From Phragmites australis (lineage: Eukaryota; Streptophyta; Magnoliopsida; Poales; Poaceae), in NCBI RefSeq assembly GCF_958298935.1, contig NC_084925.1, positions 16,427,001 to 16,491,000 of the forward strand: a DNA stretch of 64,000 nucleotides, given 5' to 3'. Made by a program: the position numbers and the translations under genes. Under the pieces are notes generated by a model. It saw only the letters and a program-made list of their open reading frames with translations. It made no database searches and was not told where the DNA came from. Of the stretch, positions 1 through 11,993 are shown piece by piece (within the stretch, counting starts at the first letter, position 1; each line of letters opens with the position of its first letter).

Positions 1-1622
1 AGCGAAAATGCCTAGAACACACCGGATGGTCGTCCCAAGTTTCGTAGGATATGTTGGAGCTTATTTTGGTTGATTTCACTCCGATGATTACTTTCGTTAA
101 AATGGCCATGAAAATTATTCCCTAATATGAGGATTTGACCAAAGTTATCTACGGAGCGAGACATGCCCAGAAAGCGCCGGATGGTTCTCCGAGGTGTCCT
201 AGGTCATGTTGGAGCTTGTTTTAGTAGACTTCACCTCGGTAATTACTTTCATCAAAACCAACCGAAGAATGGGTCCTGAACATGAGGAATTGACTGAAGT
301 TATCACCAGAGTGAAACAAAACCACAACACAACAGATGGTCCTCCTTGGTGCCATACGTCTGTTGCATCTTCTTACGGTTGATTTCACTCCAGGGATAAC
401 TTTCATCAAAGCGGCCCCAAAAATGGGTCCCAGATAAGAGAATTTGACCAAAGTTATCACCAAACATGCCCAGAACGCACTGGATGGTCCTCCTAGGTGT
501 ATTATGTTGGAGCTTGTTTTGGTTCATTTTGGTCCTATGATATCTTTCATGGAAACGGACCTGAAAATAGGTCCTGAACGGGTGTTTTTGACAAAAGTTA
601 CCAACGGAGCGAAACACACCCAGAACACACCAGATGGTTTTCCTAGGTACCTTTGGTCAAGTTGGAGCTTGTTTCGATTAATTTCGCTCTAGTGATTACT
701 TTCATCAATACGGCACCAAAAATAGTTCCCTAATATGAGGATTTCACCAAAGTTATCACCAAAGCGAAACATGCCCAGAACGCACCAGATGGTCCTCCTA
801 GGTGTTGTAGGTTCTGCTCGAGCTTGTTTTGGTTGATTTCGCTCCGATGATAAGTTTCATCAAAACGGCCTAAAAAACAGGTCACGAACATGAGGATTTG
901 ACTAAAGTTATCACTGGAGCCAAAGATGCGAACAACGCAACAGATGATCCTCTTAGGTGTCGTAGGTCATGTTAGAGCTTGTTTTGATTTACTTTGCTTT
1001 GGTGATAACTTTATTCCAAATGGCCCAAAAATAGGTCCCCAACATGAGGATTTGACCAAAGTTATAACCAGACAAAACATGGCCATAACGCACCAAATGA
1101 TCCTCCTTTCTTCCATAGCTCATGTTGGAGCCTGTTTTGGTTCATCTCGCTATGGTGATAACTTTAATGAAACGGGCCCGAAAATAGGTCTCGAAAGTTA
1201 TCATCGGAGCAAAACACGTCCAGAACGCACCAGATAGTTGTCCTAGGTGTCTTAGGTCATGTTAGAGATTGTTTTGGTTGACTTCACTACAGTGATTACA
1301 TTCGTCAAAACAGCATCAAGAACGGGTCCCGAATAAGAGGATTTGACCAAATTTATCACCGAAGCAAAACACACCTAGAAAGCTCCAGATGGTCCTCCTA
1401 GGTATCGTAGGTCATGATGGTGCTTGTTTCAGTTGATTTTGCTCCAGTGATAACTTTCGTCAAAATGGCCTAGAGAATGGGTGCCGAACATAAGGATTTG
1501 ACGAAAGTTAACACCAAAGAAACAAAACCACAATGGACCGGATGGTCCTCCTAGGCGTCGTAGGTTATGTTGGAGCTTCTTAAGGTTTATTTTGCTCCAG
1601 GGATAACTTTCATCAAATCGAC
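1..1622 (+). repeat. 155-bp satellite array, block 1 (about 10.5 monomers, forward)
   Basis: Tandem monomers of about 155 bp. I number the monomer from the motif GGATGGTCCTCCTAGGTGTC (positions 1-20); this sets the + orientation used in all other entries. Later landmarks are TTGGAGCTTGTTTCGGTTGA (31-50), TTTCGCTCCGGTGATAAC (51-68), TCGTCAAAACGGCCCCGAAA (71-90) and GTTATCACCGGAGCGAAA (121-138). Monomers differ from one another by very roughly 10-20% by eye. Short open frames across the block are chance frames through the repeat, not genes. The length equals that of known grass centromeric satellites, but I do not recognise the sequence as CentO or CentC; the ATGAGGATTTGACCAAAGT stretch vaguely recalls part of CentC from memory only. 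Confidence 0.95.
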
Positions 1623-3278
1623 CATAACACCCAGTTTTAAAGGAACAAAACTGGACACAACACATGTATGCCAGGATCAAGCTTCATACATGCGTTTACA
1701 TCATCAGTGTATCATCAAAATGTAATTATTACAATAACGTAATTAACTTAATACAAAAGGACCCGAGGATCTAAAAGAAAACATAGCGAAACTAAAGATC
1801 TTCAGCGCCAGCGGGGCTTCCATCTTCCACTGACGTCAACCGGGGACACTCCAGCCTAGAACAGCAACTTTGGGTCAAAGTCGTTTTCGTCAATGGTTGC
1901 ATCTTCAATTACGGCTTCTGAATAGCGGTAGAATGCAAGAGAAAGGACAACAGGTGTGAGTACAAAAATGTACTCTGTAAGTGAAGGGAAAACATACTAT
2001 TGGGCTTAAATCAAGGATAGGTTAGACATGGTTAACTGCATTGAGCAAACTTTAACCTAATGACTCCAACAACATGCATCTTTTTTGCTAAGTGTAAAGA
2101 CGCCAATAGTAACAAAAAGATTGACTCATCGGATTCCATCCGACTACCAAGACTCACCAGGTAATTCCACTACCAGGCTACCCAACCAACCATACCAACC
2201 CTAATCCCACCTAATCTTGAAGAAATCCAAGTACGCTCTTGTCCGTGAGCACGACTGATTGACCAGATTGATACTCTGCAGAGTTTACACAGCTTTCCCC
2301 ATGAATCCTGATTCCCGTGCTGCTTCACACTTCCGGGGTGTGGAGTCATGGTCTCATTACAAGGTCTTTACAAAGCTCTCACCAACTTGTAGGCACCCAC
2401 TGAGGTTTCAACGCTAACAGACGATTACATCGCTGTAAAAGCCCACTCTTGTGCCACTCAACCGTCCAGCGGTGCCCACAGAGTTAGAGGGGTGGCTAAT
2501 TAGTTGGTTAGGCCGTACCCATATAGACCTCGTGGTTGTGTGGATTCACTTGGTTATATGTTCAAGAATCGGTCCTTCGGACCCCACAAAGGAACAAAAT
2601 CAAGCCTGCTGTATAGCACCACCTCAAACCAACCATCCTATTAGGATCCCTGTATCATATTTTTACAAAAGATTACCACTCCCGATTTATATTGGATAGG
2701 CATTAGTCAAGATTAACATGTTCTCCAACTATGACTGCACTAGCATATACTATCCATTTTAACCCATGGTTAAACAACGGCGACAAGAAATGATCATACA
2801 AAGCTAGTAAACCCTAACATAGGATTTCAAATTAGATAAGAATGCATAGATGGAATAAAAGAGTTACACATGATTCCTAGAACAGGGGCAAAATGTTTAA
2901 GAACACATGCCTTCAGCGGAGGGTTCCTCAAAGTCCTTGAAAGCTTGATATTGAAGATTCCAGAACTGCTCTCCTCCTAAACAACATACCAGAGAAAGCA
3001 CACAATAGAAACTATTAAGAATAGTACACCAAACAGTACTAAACTAGGTAAAACCCCTATAAAAAGATTCTTCAGGATGCTATGAGAATTTGAGTGCAAA
3101 AAATCGCACAAATCGGAGCTTCGAGTAAAAAGTATTGAGCTTTTGAAGTTTCGAGGGCTAATCTGCAAATTTTTCTTAGTTTCAGAGAATAAACCAATTA
3201 ATTTTTCTACTTAAAATCCTTTTTATGATGTCATAAAGTGAAAAGGAATTGTTTTTCTATTGAAAAACCTACGGAATA

Positions 3279-3334
3279 GGTCCATGGACCCATGGACCAC
3301 AGCCTCAAGGCCGGTCCATGGTCCACGGTGGACC
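3279..3334. repeat. Short palindromic cluster in solo LTR A
   Basis: GGTCCATGG and its complement CCATGGACC recur four times in 56 bp, in both orientations, around a GC-rich spacer. It could fold as a short hairpin in U5 or the transcribed part of the LTR. No function is assigned. Confidence 0.5.
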
Positions 3335-3879
3335 AGTTACAAATGGGTGAAGGGGTATGAGATCTGGGCCACTAGATCTTGATCGGATGGCCGAAAATTG
3401 ATGGGGGAAAAGGATTCGGGCCAGTGGCTCTAGACAGAGACGGTGGTCGATCGACGGTGGCGCACGGCTGAGGCTTCACCGGAACCGCGTGAAAACGTGC
3501 GTCTCGCCTCAGAACTCGACAGTGAGAAGTGCAAAACGAAGAGGGGAACACGGGGAATCTTTATCGAGGGGTATCGACAGTGGAGAGGGACGGTGGGCAG
3601 CCAACGACAAAGAAAGGCAGTCGGTGGAGCTCGGGCTCGATGAGGACGATGCTCCAGTGGCCGAGGGAGGCCGAAGTCCGGTGCTATGGGATCCTCAAGA
3701 ACTTGCGCACACGGTGCGGGGATCGGCTTGGTCAGTGAGAGCTCGATGACGGAGAAAAGATGCGGTGGAGCAACTCACCGGCGACGGGGAAGAAGGTGAT
3801 GTCGATGATGAATCCGAGCAAAGTAAGGGGTGTGAGAGGGTGTGATGGGTGAGGAACCTCACTGAGTAGGAGAAGGGCA

Positions 3880-3891
3880 GCTTATATGGGC
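3880..3891 (-). promoter_or_regulatory. TATA box of solo LTR A
   Basis: On the minus strand the sequence reads CCCATATAAGCTGCCC, about 0.8 kb from the LTR 5' end. It is the best TATA candidate in this LTR and the main reason for giving it minus orientation. Confidence 0.45.
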
Positions 3892-4685
3892 GCGGGATGG
3901 AGTGGAGCGGCCAGTTCTCAGAGAGGAATGACCGACGGCCATGGCCATTAAGGCTAGCATTTTCCCGCTTTGATTGAGCGATAGAGAGGGGTAAGGGAGG
4001 GGAAACGAGTGGGGGCGCTTGATTGTGCGTTAATGCATTGAATCCCACCATTTCGGGAGGGAGAGAGGGCACGGGGAGGCGGGGGATTTCCAGCGGACGA
4101 TGGAGGGGAACAGAGCTGGGCAAAGGAGGAAGAAGGGGAGCTCGGCTCCAGCGGGGTGGCTTAGGTGGTTTGGCGTGGCTTGGATGGGCTTGAGTCGGTC
4201 CCACATGTCGGTGAGAGGGGTAGGATGGGGTGGCTCGGGTGCGGCTGGAAGTGGCCGGTTGGCCGGCAAACGGGCTGAGCCCAGTGGAAAGGAGGGGGCG
4301 CGGAAAAGTGGTTGTGCTAGGCAGGAGAGGGAGAGGGAGGGGGCCTGGAAAAGAAAAGGAGAGAGGGAGAGTGGGTTTTGGGCCGAAAAAAGGAAGGATT
4401 AGGCCCGGGAAGGTTTTAGAAATTTAGGAAATTACTTTTCCTTGTATTTTTAAACTGTTTTCGCAAAGAGTTTTAAACGAGCGCCTTCTAACAAACTTTT
4501 GCAACCATTTTTCACGCATAAATCCTATTGCAATTACTACAACATGAATGCATCAAACACAAATATAACCAATGGCAAAATTATATTTAGAAATTAATTT
4601 CTTCTATTGAACAAAATTGCAACTCCTATTTAAAATTGTTGCCAAATTTTAAACTGTTGCAAAAATTGAAATTTAGGGTGTTACA

Positions 4686-7600
4686 ACGGCCCCAAAAATG
4701 GGTCCCAAATATGATGATAACCAAAGTTATCACCAAAGCCAAACACGCCCATAACGCACTGGATGTCCTCCTAGGTGTTGTAGGTTTCGTGAAGCCTGGT
4801 CCTGAGAATGGGTCCCGAACTTGAGGATTTGACCAAAGTTATCACCAAAGTGAAACAAAACCACAACGCACTGGATGGTTGTCCTGGTGTCGTAGGTCGT
4901 GTTGGAGCTTGTTTTGGTTGATTTCGCTCCATGGATAATTTCAGCAAAATGGCTCGGAAAACGGGTCCCGAATATGAGGATTTGACCAAAGTTGTCACCA
5001 TAGCAAAACTAGAACCAGAACGCACCGAATGGTCTTCCTAGGTGCCATAGGTTATGTTAGGGCTTGTTTTGGTAGATTTCTATCCAGTGATAACTTACGT
5101 CAAAATGGCCCTGAGAATGCGTCTAGAACATGAGGATTTGACAAGGTTATCACTGAAGCGAAACAAAACCACAACACACCGAATGGTCCTCTGAGGTGCC
5201 GTATTTCATTTTGGAGCTTGTTTCGGTTGATTTCACTCTAGTGATAACTTTCTTCAAAACAGCCCCAAAAATGTGTACCGAATATGAGGATCTGACCAAA
5301 GTTGTCACCGGAGCGAAACAGTCCCAGAATGCACCCGATGGTCCTCCTAGGTGTCGTAGGTTATGTTGGATCTTATTTTGGTTGATTTTTCTCTGGTGAT
5401 AACTTTCGTCAAAATGGCCTTAAGAATGGGCCCGAAAATTAGGATTAGACCAAAGTTATCCCTGGAGCGAAACAAAAGCACAACACATCGGATGGTCCTC
5501 CTAGGTGCCATATTTCATTTTGGAGTTGTTTCGATTGATTTCACTCCACTGATAACTTTCATCAAAACAGCCCCCAAAACGGGTCCCGAAAGGAGGATTT
5601 GACCAAAGTTATCACCGGAGGGAAATAAGCCCAGAACGCAACGGATGGTCATCCTAGGTGTCTTAGGTTATGTTGGAGCTTGTTTTGGTTGATTTCACTC
5701 CGATGATAACTTTTGTCCAAACAGCCTTGAGAATGGGTTCCGAATATGAGGATTTGACCAAAGTTACCTCTAGAGCGAAACAAAACCACAACGCACTAGA
5801 TAGTCCTTCTAGGTGTCGTATTATATTTTGGAGTTGTTTTGGTTGGTTTGCTCAAGGGATAACTTTCGTCAAAATGGCCCCGAAAATAGTTCCTGAAATG
5901 AGGATTTGAGCAAAGTTGTCACCGTAGCGAAATACACCTAGACCACACTAGATGATCCTCCTAAGTGTTGTAGGATATGTTGGATCTTGTTTTGGTTGAT
6001 TTTGCTCCGGTGATAACTTTTGTCAAAACGGCCTCGAAATCGGGTCACGAACATAAGGATTTGACCAAAGTTATGACCAGAGCAAAATATATGGAGAACG
6101 ACACAGATGGTGCTCTCAGGTATCGTAGGTCATGTTGATTTCGCTCCGGTGATAACTTTCTTCCAAACGACCTGAAAACTGGTCGCCAACATGAGGATTT
6201 GACCAAAGTCACCACAAAAGTGAACCACGCCCATAACACACTTGATGGTCCTCCTTGGTACTGAAGGTTCATGCTGGAGCTTGTTTCGGTTCATTTCGCT
6301 CTGATGATAAATTTAATGAAACGGACCTGAAACAGGTCCCGAACGAGTGTTTTTGACGAGAGTTACCACCGGAGCGAAACACGTTAAGAATGCACCAGAT
6401 GGTTGGTCTAGGTGTCATAGGTCATGTTAGAGCTTGTTTCGGTTGACTACACTCCATTGATTACTTTCACCAAAATGGCCCCGATAATGGGTCTCGAATA
6501 TGAGGATTTGACCTAAGTTATCACTGGAGCGAAACATAGCCAGAAAGCATCGGATGGTCCTCCCAGGTGTCGTAGGTCATTTTGGATCTTGTTTCGGTTT
6601 ATTTTGCTCTGGTGATAACTTACTTCAAAACGGCCCAGAGAATGGGTCCAAACATGTGGATTTGACCAAAGTGATCAATGGAGTTAAACAAAACCACAAC
6701 GCACCAAATGATTCTCCTATGTGTCGTATCATAGTCATGTTGGAGCTTGTGGTAACTTTCATCAAAACAGCCCCAAAAATGGGTTCGGAATATAAGGATT
6801 TAACCAAAGTAATCACTAGAGCCAAAACACACCCATAAAGCACTAGATGGTCCTCCTAGGTGTCATATGGTTTGTTGGAGCTTGTTTCAGTTGATTTCAT
6901 TCCGGTGATAACTTTCGTGAAACTGGATACCGATAATGGGTCCTGAACATTAGGATTTGACCAAAGTTATCATCAGAGCAAAACAAAACCACAACCCACC
7001 AGATGGTCCTCCTAGGTGCCTTAGGACATGTTAGAGCTTGTTTCGGTTGTTTTGGCTCTATGGATCATTTCAGCAAAACAGCCCTGAAAATGGGTCCCGA
7101 ATATGAGGATTTGACCAAAGTTATCATCAAAGCAAAACAAATCCATAATGCACCGGATTGTCCTCCTAGGTGTCGTAGGTTATGTTGCAACTTGTTTTGG
7201 ATGTTTTCGCTCCGGTGATAACTTTCGTCAAAATGTCCCTGATAATGGGTCCTACACATTTAGATTTGGCCAAAGTTATCACCGGTGCCAAACAAAACCA
7301 CAACGCACTGGGTGATCCTTCTAGGTGTCATAAGTCATTTAGGAGCTTGTTTCGATGATTTTGCTTCAGGGATAACTTGCTTCAAAATGGCCCTAATATA
7401 AGGATTTGACAAAAGTAGTCACTGGAGCAAAAATGGCCCTGAAATGGGTCCTGGATACGAGGATTTGACCAAGGGAAACAAGCCCAGAATGCGCTAGATG
7501 GTCCCCCAAGGTGTCGTAGGTTATGTTGGAGCTTGTTTTGGTTGATTTCGCTCCGGTGATAACTTTCGTCAAAAAGGCCTCGAAATAGGGTCACGAACAT

Positions 7601-8263
7601 TAGGATTTGTCAAAGTTATCACTGGATCCAAACATACAGAGAACGAAATGGATGGTGCTCTCAGGTTTCGTAGGTCATATTGGAGCTTGTTTCGATTGAT
7701 TTTGCTCCAGTGATAACTTTCTTCCAAATGGCCCGAAACCTGGTCCCCAACATGAGGATTTGACCAAAGTCATCACAAGAGTGAAACACACCCATAACAC
7801 ACTAGATGATCCACCTTGGTGTCGTAGGGTCATGTAGGAGCTTGCTTCGGTTGCTTTCGTTCCAATGATAACTTTAATGAAATGGACCCGAAACAGGTCC
7901 CGAACGGGTGTTTGCACGTCCAGAACGCCCCGGATGGTTGTCATTGGTTCCTTAGGTCATGTTGGAGCTTTTTTTCGTTTGATTTCACTCCGGTGATTAC
8001 TTTTGTCAAAACAACCCCAAAAATGGGTCCTAAATATGAGGATCTGAGCAAAGTTATCACCAGAGCAAAACACGCCCAGAAAGCTCCGGATGGTCCTTCC
8101 AGGTGTCGTAGGTCATGTTGGAGCTTGATTCGGTTGATTTCACTCCGGTGATAACTTTTAGAAAAACGGCCCTGGGAATGGGTCCCGAACATGAGGATTT
8201 GACCAAAGTTATTACCAGAGCGAAAAAAACAACAACGCACCTAATGGCCCTTCTTGGTGTCGT
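4686..8263 (+). repeat. 155-bp satellite array, block 2 (about 23 monomers, forward)
   Basis: This is the longest uninterrupted satellite stretch in the window. It contains two copies of a recognisable run of variant monomers, about 5.97-6.48 kb and 7.52-8.05 kb. In each run a monomer with an ATGGAGAAC/ACAGAGAAC variant is followed by one with CTTTCTTCCAAA, then one with AATGAAACGGACCC. Equivalent points are about 1,560 bp apart, close to ten monomers. One monomer near 6,130 has lost about 15 bp between GTTGG-like repeats. No gene is present. Confidence 0.95.
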
Positions 8264-9153
8264 TGATGAGAACAGCGGCCCGATCTTCCGATAGGTTCGA
8301 TTGATTTCGTCGTGAGGACGTTGACGCTTGGAGGCTTTCAACCCGCAGATTTTCACCTCGCAATTCGTTACACCCACACGACTGTCGTTATCAACCACGC
8401 TCACACGCGATACCACGAGGGTTATTGTTCCTACAAGCAATCGAAGCAACTCACAAGAACAAAGAAGATGCAATCTGAATTGCTAATAAAGATGAAGCAC
8501 ACGAGTTGGGGTTCCACAAACCGATGAACGGCGAAAAACTGACTAATTGTCTAGTTGTAATCTAAGCAAAATCCAAACCCTAGAAGAGGGGGCGGCTATC
8601 TATTTATAAGCTAGGAGGAGGAAGGATTCGGCCACAACTGATGGAGCTCGAATACAACTCAATTACAAGGCCCAAGGTCCAAACTGATTCGGAGTGGAAG
8701 AGCAACGTGACTTGTTTTGCCGATTCCGGACAACACAGAAGGTATTTGGAGATGAGGTTGGATCCGTATGAAAGTAGACTCCGCGAGCTTTCCAACCAGT
8801 ACTCATGGGCCTCGACCACCTTTCGGAATCAAGAGTTATGGTCGTTTGAATTTGGTGCTGTCTGTAATTCCGATTCCGAATTGATCTTGGGGACAGAACT
8901 GGATTTATGCGCGGTAGCCCTCCGGTTACACTTGTGCTTATATGGATCTTCTCTCAGGTTCCTAAGGATAATAAAATCATCGCAATAATTTAGTAGCATC
9001 CAATCCTTAGAAACATTTGTATGGAAAGCGAGGAACGAGTTCACCTGATAATTAAGTTCTCGTGCACGAGCTCTTGTCAAAGGACCTTGAATTACAGCAG
9101 CGCGAGGAGGAATATTTGTGGTGCGTGTAACCGAAGGAGTGATGTCCTCATCA
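8264..9153 (-). repeat. 3' LTR of CRM element B
   Basis: 890 bp, TG...CA, direct repeat of 15,109-16,004. Its first ~325 bp in element orientation encode the C-terminal end of the polyprotein. A TATA-like AGCTTATAAATAG lies at about 8,601-8,610 on the minus strand, some 550 bp into the LTR. Confidence 0.93.
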
Positions 9154-11993
9154 TCCTCCCCCTCTTGAATTGGAGTCGTCCTCGACTCAATCTCATCTTC
9201 TTCTCCCACATACGGCTTTAAGTCTGAAACGTTAAATGTGGGACTAACTCCGAAATCTGGAGGCAACTCAAGCTTATATGCATTATCATTAATCTTCTCG
9301 AGTATTTTAAAAGGACCATCAGCTCGAGGCATCAATTTAGATTTCCTCAACTCGGGAAAACGATCTTTACGCAAGTGTAACCAAACAAGATCACCCGGTT
9401 CAAAAGTTAAATGTTTCCTACCCTGGCTACCATAAGCACGATATTTTTCATTCATCTTCTCAATATTTTCTTTAGTTAATTCATGCATTTTAAGAATCAG
9501 TTCAGCACGTGTCTTAGCATCAAAATTCAACTTTTCAGAAGTAGGCAAAGGTAGCAAATCAATAGGAGCACGTGGATTAAAACCATATACAACCTGAAAC
9601 GGACTTACCTTGTGGTGGAGTGGACGGACCTATTGTAAGCAAACTCTATATGAGGTAAACACTCTTCCCACAACTTCAAGTTTTTCTTCAAAATAGCCCG
9701 CAACATGGTAGATAACGTGCGGTTAACGACCTCCGTTTGTCCATCGGTTTGGGGATGACATGTAGTAGAAAACAGTAGCTTCGTTCCCAATTTATTCCAA
9801 AGTGACCTCCAAAAGTGACTCAAAAATTTTGCATCGCGATCTGAGATAATGGTATTGGGCACTCCATGTAGGCGAATAATTTCCCTGAAAAATAAATCAG
9901 CTATGTTTGTAGCATCATCGCTCTTGTGACAATATATAAAATGTGCCATTTTTGAAAAACAATCCACAACTACAAAAATACTATCCCTCCCCCTCTTTGT
10001 TCTAGGCAACCCTAAAACAAAATCCATAGAAATATCCTCCCAAGGTACACTAGGAACAGGAAGAGGCATATATAAAGACCATGTGGATTTAAGCGAGACT
10101 TAGCTTTATTGCAAGTAGTGCAGCGTGACACGTAGCGCTCGACGTCACGTCTCATCTTTGGCCAAAAGAAGTGGGCGGCCAGCACATCTTCGGTCTTCTT
10201 TGCTCCAAAATGCACCATCAAACCTCCTCCACGTGCCTATTGCAACAACAAAAGACGAACAGAGCTAGCTGGAACGCATAGCTTGTTAGCACGATAGAGC
10301 AAACCATCATTCAACACATATTTATTCCATTCTCTTCCTTCTTTACAATGTTCTATCACTTCTTTAAAGTCCAAATCAGTAGCATACAAATCTTTTATTG
10401 TCTCCAAACTGAAAATTCTATTATCCAATTGGGACAACATGGTATATCGTCTAGATAAGGCATCAGCAATGACATTTTCTTTACCTTTCTTGTGTTTAAT
10501 CACATAAGGAAATGACTCAACAAATTCTACCCATTTAGCATAACGTCTATTCAATTTTGCTTGACTTCTAATATGTTTAAGTGATTCATGATCCGAATGT
10601 ATAACAAATTCCTTGGGTCATAAATAATGTTGCCATGTTTCAAGAACACGAACTAAAGCATATAATTCCTTATCATAAGTAGAGTAATTAAGACTAGGCC
10701 CATTTAATTTCTCACTAAAATATGCAACAGGCTTACCTTCTTGAATCAATACACCACCTATCCCAATTCCGCTAGCATCACATTCAATTTCAAAAGTCTT
10801 ACCAAAATCAGGGAGTTGGAGTAGTGGTGCTTGAGTGAGCTTCTCTTTCAAAAGGTTGAATGCCTTCACTTGTGCAGGACCCCATTGGAAAGACACTCCT
10901 TTCTTTGTCAATTCATTTAATGGTGCGGCAATGGTACTGAAATCCCGTACAAAACGACGATAGAATCCAGCAAGGCCATGGAAGCTCCGCACCTGTGACA
11001 CAGTAGTAGGCGTCGGCCAGCTTTGGATGGCTTCAATCTTTGCCTCATCCACCTCAATTCCTTGTGGTGTCACAACATAACCAAGAAACGCAACTCGATT
11101 GGTGCAAAAGGTGCACTTCTCAAGGTTACCAAACAAACGTGCATCTCTTAAAGCATTAAAAACAGCACGTATGTGATCAAAATGTAGATCATGTGACTTG
11201 CTATAAATCAAGATATCATCAATATAAACCACCACAAATTTTCCAATAAAAGCACGTAAAACTTCGTTCATTAATCGCATGAAGGTACTAGGTGCATTAG
11301 TTAACCCAAAAGGCATCACTAACCACTCATACAACCCAAACTTAGTCTTAAATGCAGTCTTCCATTCATCTCCAAATGTCATTCTAATTTGGTGGTATCC
11401 ACTCCGCAAGTCAATTTTAGTGAAAATTATAGCACCACTCAACTCATCAAGCATGTCGTCTAGCCTAGGAATAGGATGAAGATACCTAATTGTGATATTA
11501 TTAATGGCTCTACAATCAACACACATTCGCTAACTACCATCTTTCTTAGGAACCAAAATAACAGGAACAGCACATGGACTAAGACTTTCTTGTACGTACC
11601 CTCGGTCCAATAAATCTTGGACCTGTCGTTGAATCTGCTTAGTCTCTTCTGGGTTGGTCCTATATGCAGCTCGGTTTGGCAAAGTATTTCCCGGAATCAA
11701 GTCAATTTGATGCTCAATTCCTCTCAAAGGTGGCAGTCCCGGGGGTATTTCACTTGGAAACACATCAGCATACTCCTACAAAAGGTTAGCAACAGCAGGA
11801 GGCAAAGAGGGAGGCATATCCTCAAGTGTAAACAAGGCCTCTTTGCAAATCAAAGCATAGCAAAATGAATTATGTGCTAATAAATCAGAAATTTCAGATT
11901 TAGTAGCTAACATGGCAGCACCCTTCAACTTAATGGTGTCTTTCCTAGCATGTGTATTTTTGTTCTCATGTTGAAGTGGAAAAACATTTTTAG
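8829..11993 (-). pseudogene. pol: Decayed pol of CRM element B (RT, RNase H, integrase, CR-like motif)
   Basis: In order on the minus strand: protease-RT linker, reverse transcriptase with YIDD catalytic motif (about 11,216-11,227), RNase H ([12 protein letters not shown], about 10,780), integrase zinc domain with CTTCNKAKS (about 10,115), catalytic core with [14 protein letters not shown] and GQTEVVN of the DD35E triad (10,069-9,700), then the GPF-type module [14 protein letters not shown] (about 9,360) and a CR-like tail GPLTRARARELNYQ. The frame runs through the polypurine tract and stops at 8,829, inside the 3' LTR. Lesions: a TAG at 11,527-11,529 next to VPKKDGS, a stop after LETWQHYL near 10,618, a frameshift near 9,600 in the integrase after HSTTR, and others. 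Domain order and the LTR-overlapping tail identify the CRM clade. No functional polyprotein can be made. Confidence 0.9.
9154..9166 (-). other. Polypurine tract of CRM element B
   Basis: Minus strand AAGAGGGGGAGGA directly abuts the 3' LTR start TGATGAGGAC. It primes plus-strand DNA synthesis in this retroelement class. It is also in-frame coding sequence (IQEGEDDED), so the pol frame crosses it. Confidence 0.88.

Larger units (their letters stand above)
1623..4685 (-). mobile_element. Solo LTR A, Tekay/RIRE3-like Ty3/gypsy (about 3.06 kb)
   Basis: The insertion splits a satellite monomer. On the minus strand it starts TGTAACACCCTAAATTTC and ends GGGTGTTATG, so the termini are inverted (CATAACACCC on the left, GGGTGTTACA on the right of the + strand). 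Flanking bases TCGAC (1618-1622) and ACGGC (4686-4690) align to the same monomer positions (79-83) and are a decayed 5-bp target duplication. No gag, pol, primer-binding site or polypurine tract lies inside, and a TATA box about 0.8 kb in fits a long LTR. TGTAACACCC...GGGTGTTACA ends are typical of long-LTR Tekay/Del chromoviruses of grasses; the clade is inferred from the ends and length only. Short GC-rich open frames between 3.4 and 4.4 kb look like chance frames. Confidence 0.72.

Noticed and set aside
3443..4427. Overlapping GC-rich open frames on both strands (up to 169 codons).
   Set aside because: They lie inside solo LTR A in its transcribed GC-rich part. No family motif; low-complexity R/G/P/S composition from a skewed base content.
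221..8240. Many open frames of 60-140 codons across the satellite, on both strands, with recurring motifs such as SGDNFGQ, VITFVKTA, LVDFTPVITF.
   Set aside because: They are translations of the 155-bp repeat in different frames. They repeat every monomer, lack starts in context, and break wherever monomers vary.
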